Assembly: GCF_030052815.1 (NCBI RefSeq)
Contig: NC_079504.1
Coordinates: 90,370,533 to 90,434,532 of the forward strand
DNA length: 64,000 nt
Direction: 5' to 3'
Origin: Hevea brasiliensis
Lineage: Eukaryota > Streptophyta > Magnoliopsida > Malpighiales > Euphorbiaceae
The notes under the pieces are model-generated. The model was not told where the DNA came from and did not search any database. It saw nothing but the letters and a program-made list of their open reading frames with translations. Of this stretch, positions 1 through 11,823 are shown in pieces (position 1 is the stretch's first letter; each line of letters begins with the position of its first letter). The translations under genes and the position numbers were made by a program.

Positions 1-417
1 ACAGTTACTGTTCATTTGGTCATTCTGCAGAATTGGCTTGCAGGGTACCCGGATTGGGACCAACTTTTGGTCCTCTTGCTTTTGTCTTTTGGGCATGGTT
101 TCTTCAGCAAAAATGTGCCATTATAAGTCTAGTTTCACGTCCAAATTTCCAAACACCAATTGAACCTACACAGCCAAAGTTATGGCTGTCCAAGTGGGCT
201 GGAATCACAACCTCATTGCTGCTGTCACTAGGCAGCCTACACATTTCACTTTGCCATGTTATATTCCAGTCCAAATTATGGTCAACTAACCTCAAATGGT
301 CACTAATTGACCATTAGAATGTTCTTTAATAATTTCATAAGCCAAGTCAAATTTTCACCCCCAAACCCTAGCTCAAAGTCAAGGTTTTCACAAATTTCCT
401 TAGTTAACTCTTTCATT

Positions 418-479
<62 letters not shown>

Positions 480-1511
480 TTTAAACATAATCTCTAATTC
501 ACTCTAAGTCCATTAAAACAATCAAACTCATTCCTTCCTTAGGGCTGCCGAAATTCATGGTATACATACACATGGATTCTTTTCATTTAATTTACAAATT
601 CTTGTTCACTTTAAGTCCTTAACATGGAATGAAAGGGATTTAGGTATAATTATGCACTAACCTCTTGTAGGGCAGAATTTTCCCAAGCTTAACTTCACTT
701 TCTTTCTTCTTCTTGGCTGCCAAAAGGTTATGCAAGGTGCAAGGATAAATTTTTGTGAGAAGAGTAGGAGGATTTATGGTGAAAAGATGACAGAAATGAA
801 GCTTTGGTTGAAATCAATGGAGGGAGATGGAGAGAAGGGCTTCGGCTGGTTGGTCCAAGGGAACAAGATGAATTTTTTTCTTCTATTTTCAGCCTCTTTT
901 ATTGGTCTTAAGTCTATTGGTTGTATGGTGATTGGTGGACAATTTTAAATGACATCACAATGATGTCATAAATTGCATATATTGTATTTTTCTTTTCTTT
1001 TCTTTTCTACTAACTTTAAATTAATTTTTCATCAATATTAATTCATATTTTATGTCATAATAATTATTTACTCAACTGGACAAGTCGGCCAAAAATCACC
1101 TCTGAAGGCAAAATGACCAAAATGCCCTCCGTTTGGCTTAACGGGTCAAAATTGTCTGTACCGATTGAAAAAATTTTCTAAATATTTTCTTGGCATTCTA
1201 ATGCCATAGGAACCTCAATGACCCTTCTCTGGAGTCCCAAAAATTATTTTATGAATTTTTACCCGGGTCTAGGGCTTCTAGTTGCGAGAATCGCAATTTC
1301 CCTCTGGGTTACCCATAGCTTGGGCACCGTCTCATTTAACTTGGTTGTATTTTATTTCTAAAATTTTTATTAAAATTTTCTATTTAATATTTGAGTTAAT
1401 TATGGTTCCTCACTATAGTTTAAATATTTTTCCGAATGTTCTAGCTGTCCGGACCAACACCGGTCACCGGAACAGTAGAATGTACGGAGTTACTACCGGG
1501 AGGGTGTTACA
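1..1511 (-). mobile_element. N1: partial LTR, cut by the left window edge
   Basis: Reverse-orientation LTR whose 5' terminus (TGTAACACC on the minus strand) is at 1511. It aligns with the first half of the 3.1-kb LTR of N3a (compare 11824-13300), including the U3 palindrome near 949-970, an ATTGG (reverse CCAAT) box near 930 and a long (TA)n tract. It sits in HOST protease sequence; the flank at 1512-1516 is AGAGA, and the matching TSD would be left of the window. Whether it is a solo LTR or part of a full element cannot be told. Confidence 0.85.
421..478. repeat. (TA)29 microsatellite inside N1 LTR
   Basis: Uninterrupted TA dinucleotide run of 58 bases. Open frames through it encode Ile-Tyr repeats and are not genes. 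A similar run lies at the equivalent LTR place at 4292-4347, while the corresponding place in the N3a LTR has only a short TA stretch. Confidence 0.98.
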
Positions 1512-1539
1512 GAGAAAGTACTAGCTACTACGTCAAAAG
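1512..1539 (-). pseudogene. HOST protease start, 28-bp island
   Basis: Minus-strand reading continues from 8769 across N2 (one AAAAG copy removed) and gives a short stretch ending in a motif like TFSL. The N3a polyprotein has GTFSL just upstream of its protease active site, so this is the gag-protease junction of HOST. The island is bounded by N1 on the left and N2 on the right. It matters mainly because it shows N2 is an insertion. Confidence 0.7.
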
Positions 1540-4288
1540 TGTAACACCCCTCACCCGACTACAGTGTAGCCGAGCAAAGTGTGCTACATTCGGTGCTGGA
1601 GCACCCTATCTTATCTTACTTTATTCCTTTCATATTTTGATCTCGATATATTTTTATATTAATAAATTTTTCGACGGAGAAACCAGCGGAGTTTCCCCTA
1701 TTTTATTACCAGTTGACGTATTTTACTATTTGCCTGTTTGAAAGTTTCAATAATATTTTACAAATAAAATCTCATCAATTATTTTTATAACCATCTCATT
1801 CATATATCTCAATCCATATTCATTTCCATGCATTATCTATATATTTCAAATCTGTCTTCGAATCCATATAATCTCATTCATGCTCAAATCACATAAGTAA
1901 AATTTTCAAATTTCTTTAATTTACATAATTTCATAATTTACATGATATATAAATTAATTACATATGAAAAAAAAACTAATTTATTAAATTACGTTACATT
2001 TCTATTAATTACCTGCTCATAATCTACATTATAATACAATATCTAGCATTTTATACTAAATACAAAATATGATCTATATGGGCCCTATCTATATGCATTA
2101 CTGAGGAGGTGACAACCTTGAATACTTCAGGCACTTCTGCAAATCTGGACTCCAAAAATCTTAGTCAAAGTACCTGCGCGAGGAAACAAATTCATCGCGC
2201 TAAGCATTGCTGCTTAATGGTGCAATAATAGAACAAGAAAATAAAATATACAAATAAAGAAAGAACGAAGCATAATTTGAATATTTAAGAATCAATTTAA
2301 TTTAATACAATGTGTCTAATATTAATTATCTTTTGTTCTCATTTGTTTCGCTTTGAAAGCGTTTAATTCCGAAATTCACAGGGATAATGTACAACATACA
2401 GAATTAATAAAAATACTCAGTTTATATTTATATGGCAATAGAAGGTACATTTAAAATATTTAGTTAAGTTATACCTATTTTTGCAACTCTTTTATCATTT
2501 TACTTAATAATTTTTTTTTTATGTGGTTTGGATCATTTCATAATTCTAACTAATTCTTTTGAAGTCTTATTAACTCATTTATTTGATTTCTAATATTTTT
2601 AATTATTAATAGTCTTAATTTATTTCAATAAATTATACTGCCCAAGTAACCTACGACAGGCTGACTAAACTGGATAACGGGTCGTTGGCACTGGACACCG
2701 CGGTGCCTCGGGCCGTCATACCATGGGACGCAGAACGTCAACCACGTATGCAGTCAGTATGGCTAAAAAGCCATGATACACATAATCAGGCATAAAAGCC
2801 ATGAACGTGGGCATAAAGCCATGAATGCGGGCACAAAGCCATAAATACAGGCGTAAAGCCTTTTGCAGTACTGCTAAAACAATACCCTATTGGTATGCCA
2901 AACTATCCAATCTGACACACATGTCTAGGCAATACAAGGGCACATAATATCATTAAACATTAATATATTGTGTTTTATGACTTCATTATTTCATAATAAA
3001 TTTCAATTATAATTCATACATTCATTTGATCATTTATATGATCACAATTCACATCAATTATCCTTTTTAACAATTTTGACTAAGATGCATAGTCCACATT
3101 TGTCATACCATTCTAAGCATTAAGCTTAGAATTGGTTCTAGGTCTTCATCTTAATTTGCTAATTATTTTGATTACTATTCACCTCACTAGTCAACCAAAA
3201 TGTTGACTTTTTCTACTTAATGGATATATTAGTCTAATTACACCAAGATCCCACATTTTGAGTTTTACATTTACTAGTATTAATTGCCAATTGCAATTTA
3301 AAGTCCCCTAGATGCATTTCTAATTTCACATTTTAAATTTCAATTTTTGGTGTCACTATTCACCTCATTGGTTAACAAAAATGTTGACTTTTGGATGGAA
3401 AATAGGTACATTGGTTTTAGCACCCCCAATGTACCACATTTTACATTTAAGACTTGTTGGAATTAACCACCAAATCCATTTCCAAACCTAAAACCAAGAG
3501 AGCCGAATTTTCAGTTTTTGTGACTCAATTTTACTGTTCCATTGGGTCCTGTTGCGGTGGGAATTTGAGGAAATGGTAAACATGAAAGTTGTTCCTTATT
3601 TTGTCTAGTTGAATTTCGTTTTTTGAATCACTCCATTTGGAGTTTTGTAGCTCCAGATATGGTCCAAAAACCACAGCTGGCCGGATTTCAATTCTGCAGA
3701 ATTTACCAAATCTACAGTACCATGAACAGTGACTGCCACTGCCATTTGGGTTAGGTTCTGGTCATAATTTGGGGTAGGTTTCTTCATGAAAGTTGTTTGT
3801 CTATGTCTTAACTTGTTGCTGTAAATATTTCAGGTCAATTGACCATTTCTACAGTGAGTTATGGTGAAATGAACAGTTACTATTCATTTGGTCATTCTGC
3901 AGAATTGGCTTGCAGGGTACCCGGATTGGGGCCAACTTTTGGTCCACTTGCTTTGGTCTTTTGGGCATGGTTTCTTCAGAAAAATGTGTCATTATAAGTC
4001 TAGTTTCATGTCCAATTGGCCAAACACCAATTGGACCTACACAACCAAAGATATGGCAGTCCAAACAGGCTGGACTCACAGCCTCCCTGCTGCTGTCACT
4101 AGGCAATATGCCCATTTCAGTTTGCCATGCAATAGTTCACTCCTAATTATGGTCAACTTACCCCAAATGGTCACTAATTGACCATTAGAATGTTCTTTAA
4201 CAATATCCTAAGCAAAGTCAAATTTTCACTCCCAAACCCTAGCTCAAAGTCAAGGTTTTCACAAATTTCCTTAGTTAACTCTTTCATT

Positions 4289-4350
<62 letters not shown>

Positions 4351-5940
4351 TTTAAACATAATCTCTAATTCACTCTAAGTCCATTAAAACAATCAAACTC
4401 ATTCCTTCCTTAGGGCTGCCGAAATTCATGGTACACATACACATGAATTCTTTTCATTTAATTTACAAATTCTTGTTCACTTTAAGTCCTTAACATGGAA
4501 TGAAAGGGATTTAGGTATAAATATGCACTAACCTTTGTGAAACCAACCTTGAGCTTGTTATTCTTCAAGATTTCTTTTAGAATCATAATAATCATAATCA
4601 ATTATAACTTCACTTTTCTAAATTAAATATCCAATAAAAATTCAACAGCATTTCCCCTTAAATTGGACTAAACTCCTATCATAAATCTTAAATCCACAAC
4701 CACCCATTAATACCCAATCTGGCAGCTTGTGCATTCAAATTTATATATAATAATCTAACCGTTAGATAAATCCCAAATTTTAACCATATATTCAAGACAT
4801 CCCTATACAATATCAGTAAAAATTTTAGCATCAAATAATCTCTATATCATGAGACATCAAAACATTCATTCAACCCTTCAAAATCTGAATTTTTGCAGAA
4901 ATCAGTCTTACTCAGATAGCTCATGCAAAACAATTTATATCTCATAAACCACAATTCTAAAATTCACCAAATTTTAACCCAGAAGCCTAAACATCCCATA
5001 TATCATTTTTAACAATTTCATAATTTTATAAGCATCCTAACTATTTATTTTTCTCAAATTTCAGTAGCCAAAATTCAGAATTCAACCTACAGACAGCCTG
5101 TGTTCAACAATATATTTCTCCAAATCCAACCGTTGAACAATCACCAAATTTTAACCATAACTGGCACACATACATACCTCAAACATATCCAAAAATCAGC
5201 CGTAGATGTTGAGCTAAACTCACCTGGACGGAAGAGAAAGATGCTGCCCTGCTGAACCCCTATTTCTGCTACTGTTCATCTCCTTCTCCTTCTTCCTTTC
5301 TTTCTTTCTTTCTCTTTCTTTCTTATTCCAGCCCGTATGAAGAAGGAAACTGCTGGTTTCCTTTGTTTTTTTTATCTCATTTTAAGTCATTTTTATCTCT
5401 TTTTATTGGTTTGTCAAATGGTGATTGGAGGGGGCTTTTAAATGACATCATCATATGTCATAATTAAGCATTTTCCTTCATTTTCTTTTCTTCTTTTCTC
5501 TACTCATTTTCAATTCAATTTTTAGTAATGTTTATTCATATTTTATGCATATTAATTATTTACTCAACTGGACAAGTCGGCCAAAAATCACCTCTGAAGG
5601 CGAAATGACCAAAATGCCCTCCGTTTGGCTTAATGGGTCAAAATTGTCTGTACTGATTGAAAAATTTTTCTAAATATTTTCATGGCATTCTAATGCCATA
5701 GGAACCTCAATGACTCTTCTCTGGAGTCCCAAAAATTATTTTATGATTTTTCCCCCGGTCTAGGGCTCCTAGTTGCGAGAACCGCAACTTCCCGCTGGGT
5801 TACCCATCGCTAGGGCACCGGCTCATTTAACTTGGTTGTATTTTATTTCTAAAATTTTTACTAAATTTTTCTTATCAATATTTGAGTTATTTATGGTTTC
5901 TCACTTTAGTCTAATTATTTTTCCAGACGTTCTAGCTGTC
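1540..5940 (-). repeat. N2 left LTR, chimeric and missing its 5' terminus
   Basis: The 3' end (1540 to about 3000, reverse) resembles the 3' end of solo LTR N5 (46600-48015): shared landmarks are the GCGCTAAGC stem-loop near 2200 and the block near 2640-2880 with repeated AAAGCC. From about 3540 to 4540 it is close to N1 and N3a LTRs. Positions about 4545-5300 differ from both and add roughly 700 bp. The U3 palindrome and ATTGG box are at about 5424-5461. The last ~62 bp of the LTR 5' end are missing: the sequence stops after CTGTCC at about 5940 and runs straight into gag. Confidence 0.75.
4292..4347. repeat. (TA)28 microsatellite inside N2 left LTR
   Basis: Uninterrupted TA run of 56 bases, at the same LTR position as the run at 421-478. 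The ~230 bp around the two runs are almost identical, which suggests the two LTR copies share a recent source. Confidence 0.98.
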
Positions 5941-5984
5941 CTTGTTTGAGCAGATGACTGAATTCTTTCAACAGATGACTGGGG
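5941..5984 (+). pseudogene. gag scrap, inverted relative to its LTRs
   Basis: Forward-strand translation resembles FEQMTEFFQQMTG, matching the gag motif FQQMAEFFKQMAG seen in N3a (15172-15215). Both bordering LTRs are reversed, so a normal element would carry gag on the minus strand here. It is bounded by a truncated LTR on the left and by a TGTGACACC LTR terminus on the right. It is too short to be functional and marks a rearrangement joint. Confidence 0.65.
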
Positions 5985-8768
5985 TGTGACACCCCTTACC
6001 CGTGTACTGTATACCCGAGTAAGTAATGCCACACGGTGTACCGGCACACTCTAATATACCTTAATTAATTTTCATCGTAATTTTGAATATAACTTGTAAA
6101 ATATAACTCATTTAAGTCATTTATTGAATTCATAATTTATTTGAGGTTCCGAAAATTTTATAGAAAATCCGGCAGAATACCGGCTAAAAATGGAGAAAAT
6201 AGTTCTTCGGAACCTGTTAAAAACACTTCCAATAAACAAATTCATTCATTCTCAACTCCAATATCAACACAAAACTCAATATCAAGATTTCAACATTTCA
6301 ATTTCTATTCTCATTCATCATTCACATGTGATGTTCACATATAAATCACAAGTAAACATTTACTTTTCCATTAACAAATACAATTTTCATAATTTACATA
6401 TACATCAATATACATTACACAAGTTTAATTACATATGAAGAAAATCAAAATTAAGTTACAAAATGTCAAAATGACACCTAGTGTCCTACCAATGCACAGC
6501 AGAAGTTAAGGTGACACGTACACTGAGCAGAACTGCCGGATGGACTCACCCAGTCTGTGGTCTACTGGGCTCACGATCGGGTCTCCAGTACCTACGCTGC
6601 GTGGCAAAGCAACGCGCTAAGCAATAATGCTTAGTGGTGCAATAATATAATAGAAGAAAATAGCAAGAAAATGAATGTGTATAGAATGTGTATGCTTTCT
6701 TTGTTTGGTATTGGTATATCCATTATTTCGTTAACGTTGTTCACTTTTATTCATTTGGTTGCCCCAAGTAACCTACACTAGACGACTGGAGCACTAGGTA
6801 CCTAGCACCTCGGCCGTCACACCATCGGTCACATATGCATCTCCCGGTGCAGTAATGTAGCTAACAAGTCAGAATAATATCAGGCACAAGGCCAAGTCTC
6901 AATACAAAGTCAGAATGGCTAAAAGCCATGAAATCACGGAATGGCATATTGCCATGTGCAGTACTGCTAATTGGACCCTATTGGCATGCCAAACTATCCA
7001 AACCAATCTTGTTAGGTATACTAGGGCATTTGAAACTTTTAAATTCTTCAATTTGTGAATTTCATGTTTTGGTGTTACTATTCACCTCATTAGTCAACAA
7101 AAATGTTGACTTTTGGATAGAAAATATGTACATTGACTTTGGCACTCCCAACATACCACATTTTGTGTTTAAAACTTGTTGGCATTAAGTGTTAATACCA
7201 TTTCAAAGTGTAAACTAACACAAGCAGAATTTTCAGTTTTGGTGAGTCAATTTCACTGTTCCATTGGACACTGTTACTGTAGAAATTTGAAGAAATGTAA
7301 AACATGAAAGTTGTTCCTTATTTTGTCTAGTTGAATTTCCTTTTTTTAATCACTCCATTTGGAGTTTTGTAGCTCTAGATATGGCTCAAAAACCCAAGCT
7401 GGCCGGATTGCCAATCTGCAGAAATTACCATATCTATAGTAACATGAACAGTGACTGCCACTACCATTTGGGTTAGGTTATGGCCATAATTTGGGGTAGG
7501 TTTCTTCATGAAAGTTGTTTGTCTATGTCTTAGCTTATTGCTGTAAAAATTTCAGGTCAATTGACCATATCTACAGTGAGTTATGGCCAAATGAACAGTT
7601 ACTGTTCATTTGGTCAATTCTGCAGAATCAGTTGCAGGGTGTCCGGATTGGGGCCAAGTTTTGGTCCTCTTGCTTTGGTCTTTTGGGCATGGTTTCTTCA
7701 GCAAAAATGTGCCATTATAAGCCTAGTTTTATGTCCAATTGGCCAAACACCAATTGGACCAACACAGCCAAAGTTATGGCTGTGTAATTGGACTGAAATC
7801 TCAGTCCATTGCTGCTGTCCTAGGGCAGATTTCACCTTCACTTTACTATACTATTTTTCAGTTCTAATTATGGTCAACTTACCTAAAATGGTCACTAATT
7901 GACCATTAAAATGTGCTCTAACAATTTCCCAAGCCAAGCCAATTTTTCACTCTTCAAAACCCTAGTTCCATTATAGGTTTTCACAACACCTTAATTATTA
8001 GCTCCTTCAATAATCACATACACACATGGTTTAAACTTGATCTATAGACCACTTTAAGTACATCAAAACAATCAAAATAATTCCTTCACAAGGGCTGCCA
8101 AAAATTCATAGTATGTGTACACAAAATTCTTGTTCATTTTAGTTACAATTCTTACTCAATTCAAGTTGCAAATCATGAAAAAAAGGAGTTTTAAGTATCT
8201 AATGCACTAACCTTGATTAGGGCAGATTTTTCCCAAGCAATTCCTTCACTTTCTTGGCTTTTCTTGGCTGCCAAAAGCTTCCCCAAGTGATATGGTCAAG
8301 GTTTAATGAAAGGGGTTAGGGTTTAGTGGTGGAAACAAAGGAGAAAGGAAGCTTTGGTTGAAAATCAATGGAGGTTTGGCTATGGAAATTGAGAGCTACG
8401 GGTGAACTTTGTAAAGGTGATGGCTGCTGGAATTTTAGGAGCTTTTTTTGTATTCTTATACATATTTTATTAGTTAAATTAAGTGTTGACTAAATGTGAT
8501 TGGTGGGTAACTCTTGGATGACATCATATGATGTCAAAATTGACATTTATTCTCATTTTTCTTTTCTCTTCTTCTCTAGGGCACCGGCTCATTTAACTTG
8601 GTTGTATTTTATTTCTAAAATTTTTACTAAATTTTTCTTATCAATATTTGAGTTATTTATGGTTCCTCACTTTAGTCTAATTATTTTTCCAGACGTTCTA
8701 GCTGTCCGGACTGACACCGGTCATCGGAACAGTAAAATGTATGGAATTGCTACAGTGAGGGTGTTACA
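5985..8768 (-). repeat. N2 right LTR (N3a family), internally deleted
   Basis: Runs from TGTGACACC (5985) to the reverse 5' terminus at 8768. Along its length it matches the N3a LTR in reverse: stem-loop at 6617-6634, perfect hairpin at 7587-7613, palindrome near 8519-8540. It is 2784 bp against 3089-3097 bp for N3a. The main loss is at about 8577, where the sequence jumps from the U3 pyrimidine stretch into CTAGGGCACCGGCTC; roughly 300 bp are missing. Confidence 0.85.
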
Positions 8769-8921
8769 AAAAGTCTCAGCCTCTTCCTTCTAGCATATTG
8801 TATATACTCTAGTAGGAGTACTGCCCTGCTCTGGCTGATTAACTATGCCCTGGCTACCAGAAGCGCTGCCCCTACCTCCACCTTTACCTCTGCTGGCTGG
8901 CTGTGAACCTTTGATGGTAGA
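8769..8921 (-). pseudogene. HOST gag C-terminus, island between N2 and N3
   Basis: Minus-strand translation contains a Gly/Arg/Ser-rich stretch (RGKGGGRGSASGSQG), then a VYTM motif comparable to AYAM in N3a before its protease. This is the basic gag tail between the zinc knuckles and protease. Reading enters from 26606 across N3 and leaves to 1539 across N2; the frame shifts within the last part near VYTM, so at least one indel is present. Confidence 0.8.
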
Positions 8922-11823
8922 TGTCACACCTTACTCCTCTGTAAGGCATAACATGATCCCGTAGAATACCTAATGAACTACCAAACTTCACCTACCGGTA
9001 ACTCATTAAGTATCCTACAAGGGATTTTAAAACAATTTTCTTATTTTTGATAAGTGGTGAGCATTTTCTAATAGGTATTTAAAACATTTAATTGAATTTA
9101 AAACTAGTTAATATTTTTGGTCCATTTTATTTTTCTGTAAATTTTATAATAATTTTGCTAGAGTTCCTTTTGTATTTTGAGAAAACAGTTCTTCAAATAC
9201 CTGTTAAAAGAACTTCCAATAATTTTTCTTAACCACTACTTCAATTTCATAATCAATCTCAACCAATTTCTCAAGTCTCAAAATTCAACAGTCAACATTT
9301 CTCCATTCCCAAAATTCAATAATCATTAAAATAATATCTATCAATCTCATTCAAATTAAAATAAAACATTTCCATTCATTAAAGAAAAACAATCTATATA
9401 TACATCATACTAAAATCTACATTGGGAAAATCCAAACTAAATTTTATTACAATTTTATACAAACTTTGTACAAGCTGCTCAAGACCGAATTTACATGTCC
9501 ATACATTTATGTGCAATACATACATCAAAAGAAATATTTACAATCAGGGTATAAATTATACCCGATAACTTCAAGCTGATAGATCCTCAATCCTCAGTAG
9601 CTCAGTCTACTGCTGCTCTAGTCTCTATATCAACGACAGCAATAACAGCTATCGCTGAGTACTAGGACTCAGTGGTGCACAACATACTAAAAGAATCTAT
9701 ATGCAGAATTTAAATCACATTTATTCAAAAATTGAACTGAGCATGCGAGTTAAACCTAAAACATGAATTATGAGATTTTATTCCAAACAATTTCATTTCG
9801 AAGTATCAAACACATTTCATAAAACCCACAGTTAGATCATGCCATTCAAAACAAATATAATCTCAATAGCCAGAGGCTAAGAAGAAGTCACATCACAAGG
9901 CTAGCTAGCTCAAATATATGGATATCCATTCAAATCCTCTTCTACTGGCACACCTCAACACTTCTCCAGAGAAGGAATTAAAATTCGAAACTAATTACCC
10001 CCACTAGTCATGCTAGTGAGATGTTCAATTATATGGTCATGACACTGTGGTTTCAAAACTTATCTTAACAATTTGCTAAACATTGCTATTTCAAATATAC
10101 ACAATAACTTTCACAATTTAAATCAAAACATCATAAATAATGTCACAAATAAACTTTCAACAATTCAAAGCAAAAGTAAAATACATATTTCATTCACTTT
10201 ATCAATGAATGTTAAAGCATAGTGATGTTGTGCACAAACCTCAAGCAAGTCGCCAATTGGCCTTGACTCGGTTCCTCGGGTTCTTTCCCGGTATTCTTTT
10301 CAACTGAAACACACAATTTTACAGTGTTTCAATACCATAACTTAGCATAAATCCAAAAATAAATTTAACTTCACTTTTACCTAGCTCTAATGTGCTTAAC
10401 TAGATGTTCTTTGAATTTTGTGTTTCGAGGTTACTATTCACTACACTATTTAAGTCAAATTGTTGACTTTCTAAGGCTTAATAGGAATGAGAATTCCAAC
10501 TTCACCCACATACCCTATTTTGGTCACTAAATTTGTTGGTTTTGGTTGTTTATTCAAATTCTAAATCTTTTAGGCAAATTTGATAAATTTTCAGTTTTGG
10601 TGTCTAAGGTTGCACTGTTCCATTGGTTACTTTACTGTTGGAATTTGGCAAAACTTTCTTCACAAAAAATGTTTTCTATTGTCTTAAGTTTATTCTCCTT
10701 TTTGAATCACTCAAAATGGAGTTTTGTAGCTCAAGTTATAGCCATTTGAACCATGGCTGCCGGATTAGACTCAACCTAGATTTTCTGGGCAATTTTTGGT
10801 GCTGGCAGTTTTAGGTCACAAACTTAGGGTGGCTAAATAACTTGGTTAATGGCATAATTTGGGTTGGTGTTCTTCATAAAAGTTTTAGGTATATACCTCA
10901 AATGTCCACTGGTCAAATTTTAGGTCATTTAGACCTGCCTAGCTCATGTTATGGCCAAATGAACAAACACTGTTTATTTGGTCAGTTTGTACAGGACAGA
11001 CTGTGATTTTCTAAGTTTGGTCAATTTGTTCACTAGGTTTTGGTCACTTTTTGGGCATGCTTCCTAAATAAAAATTGTATCATTTAGTGTCTATTTTCAT
11101 TCCCAATTGGTCTCATACCAATTGGACTTGTAAAATTTCATTTTTCGTCCCTCAAAGGTAACTTGGTCATGCTGCCAGCATCATGACTACACTCAATCCG
11201 AATTGGCTTTTGATTCAAACACTCCTAACACACCTCATTAGGTCACAATTGACCATTACTTTCTTAAACTAAGTCCAAGACATCATTTACAAATTTCTTA
11301 CATTTTTGTCTCTAAACCCTAATGTCCGAAACCCTAATTCACAATTTCCTTGCATTTAGCTACTTTCAAAGCCTTAACCATAATAACTCAACTACTTAAG
11401 GTTCATATACTCATTCAAATCCATCAAACCATGCAAATATGCCCCCATACACAAGCTGGCTGAAATCTTTATGATCCCTTATCTTAACATTTTGTTTCAA
11501 CTTTCATCAAATTCCAACTTAATACAAGTATTTAATCATTAATATAAAGAAAAGTTTAAGGGATAAACACTAACCTTGCTTGGAGGGTTTCTAGGCTTTA
11601 CTTTCTTCAAGTCTTTCTTATTCTTTTTGCTCTCTAAAGCTTCCTCATCATGTAAAGAGAATTTTTAATGTTGGGACTTTGTGAATTTATGGAAGTAAGT
11701 AAGGAAATTCAAGCTTTCTAATCCTTAAAAATGGTGGAACAAGTGAGTGAGAATGAAGAGAGAGATGGGGTGGCACAAGGATGAGGAAGATGACTTTGTT
11801 TCCTTTTTTTTTTTTAATATATG
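8922..11823 (-). repeat. N3 3' LTR, larger piece (continues at 22702-23332)
   Basis: Starts with TGTCACACC, the reverse of the LTR 3' end, and is truncated at 11823 only because N3a jumped in. The rest resumes after 22701; the two pieces total about 3.53 kb, close to solo LTRs N4a (3424 bp) and N7 (3556 bp). It contains a stem-loop (CTGAGT 9655-9660 with ACTCAG 9667-9672) and repeat-like blocks around 10660, 10870 and 11065. Confidence 0.88.

Larger units (their letters stand above)
1540..8768 (-). mobile_element. N2: rearranged gypsy element with two dissimilar LTRs
   Basis: Flanked by AAAAG at 1535-1539 and 8769-8773. The outer ends are TGTAACACC at 1540 and GGTGTTACA ending at 8768, so the whole block behaves as one minus-strand insertion into HOST. 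Inside are a left LTR (1540-5940), a 44-bp gag scrap in the opposite orientation (5941-5984) and a right LTR (5985-8768). There is no primer site, polypurine tract or pol. The two LTRs have different 3' ends, so this is not a simple element. Inter-element recombination or a second insertion followed by deletion are the likely explanations. Confidence 0.75.

Noticed and set aside
307..507. 66-codon frame rich in Ile-Tyr (also 4178-4378)
   Set aside because: Translation of a (TA)n microsatellite inside LTRs.
5985..8768. Independent solo LTR with its own TSD
   Set aside because: Flanks TGGGG and AAAAG do not match; AAAAG matches the flank at 1535-1539 instead.
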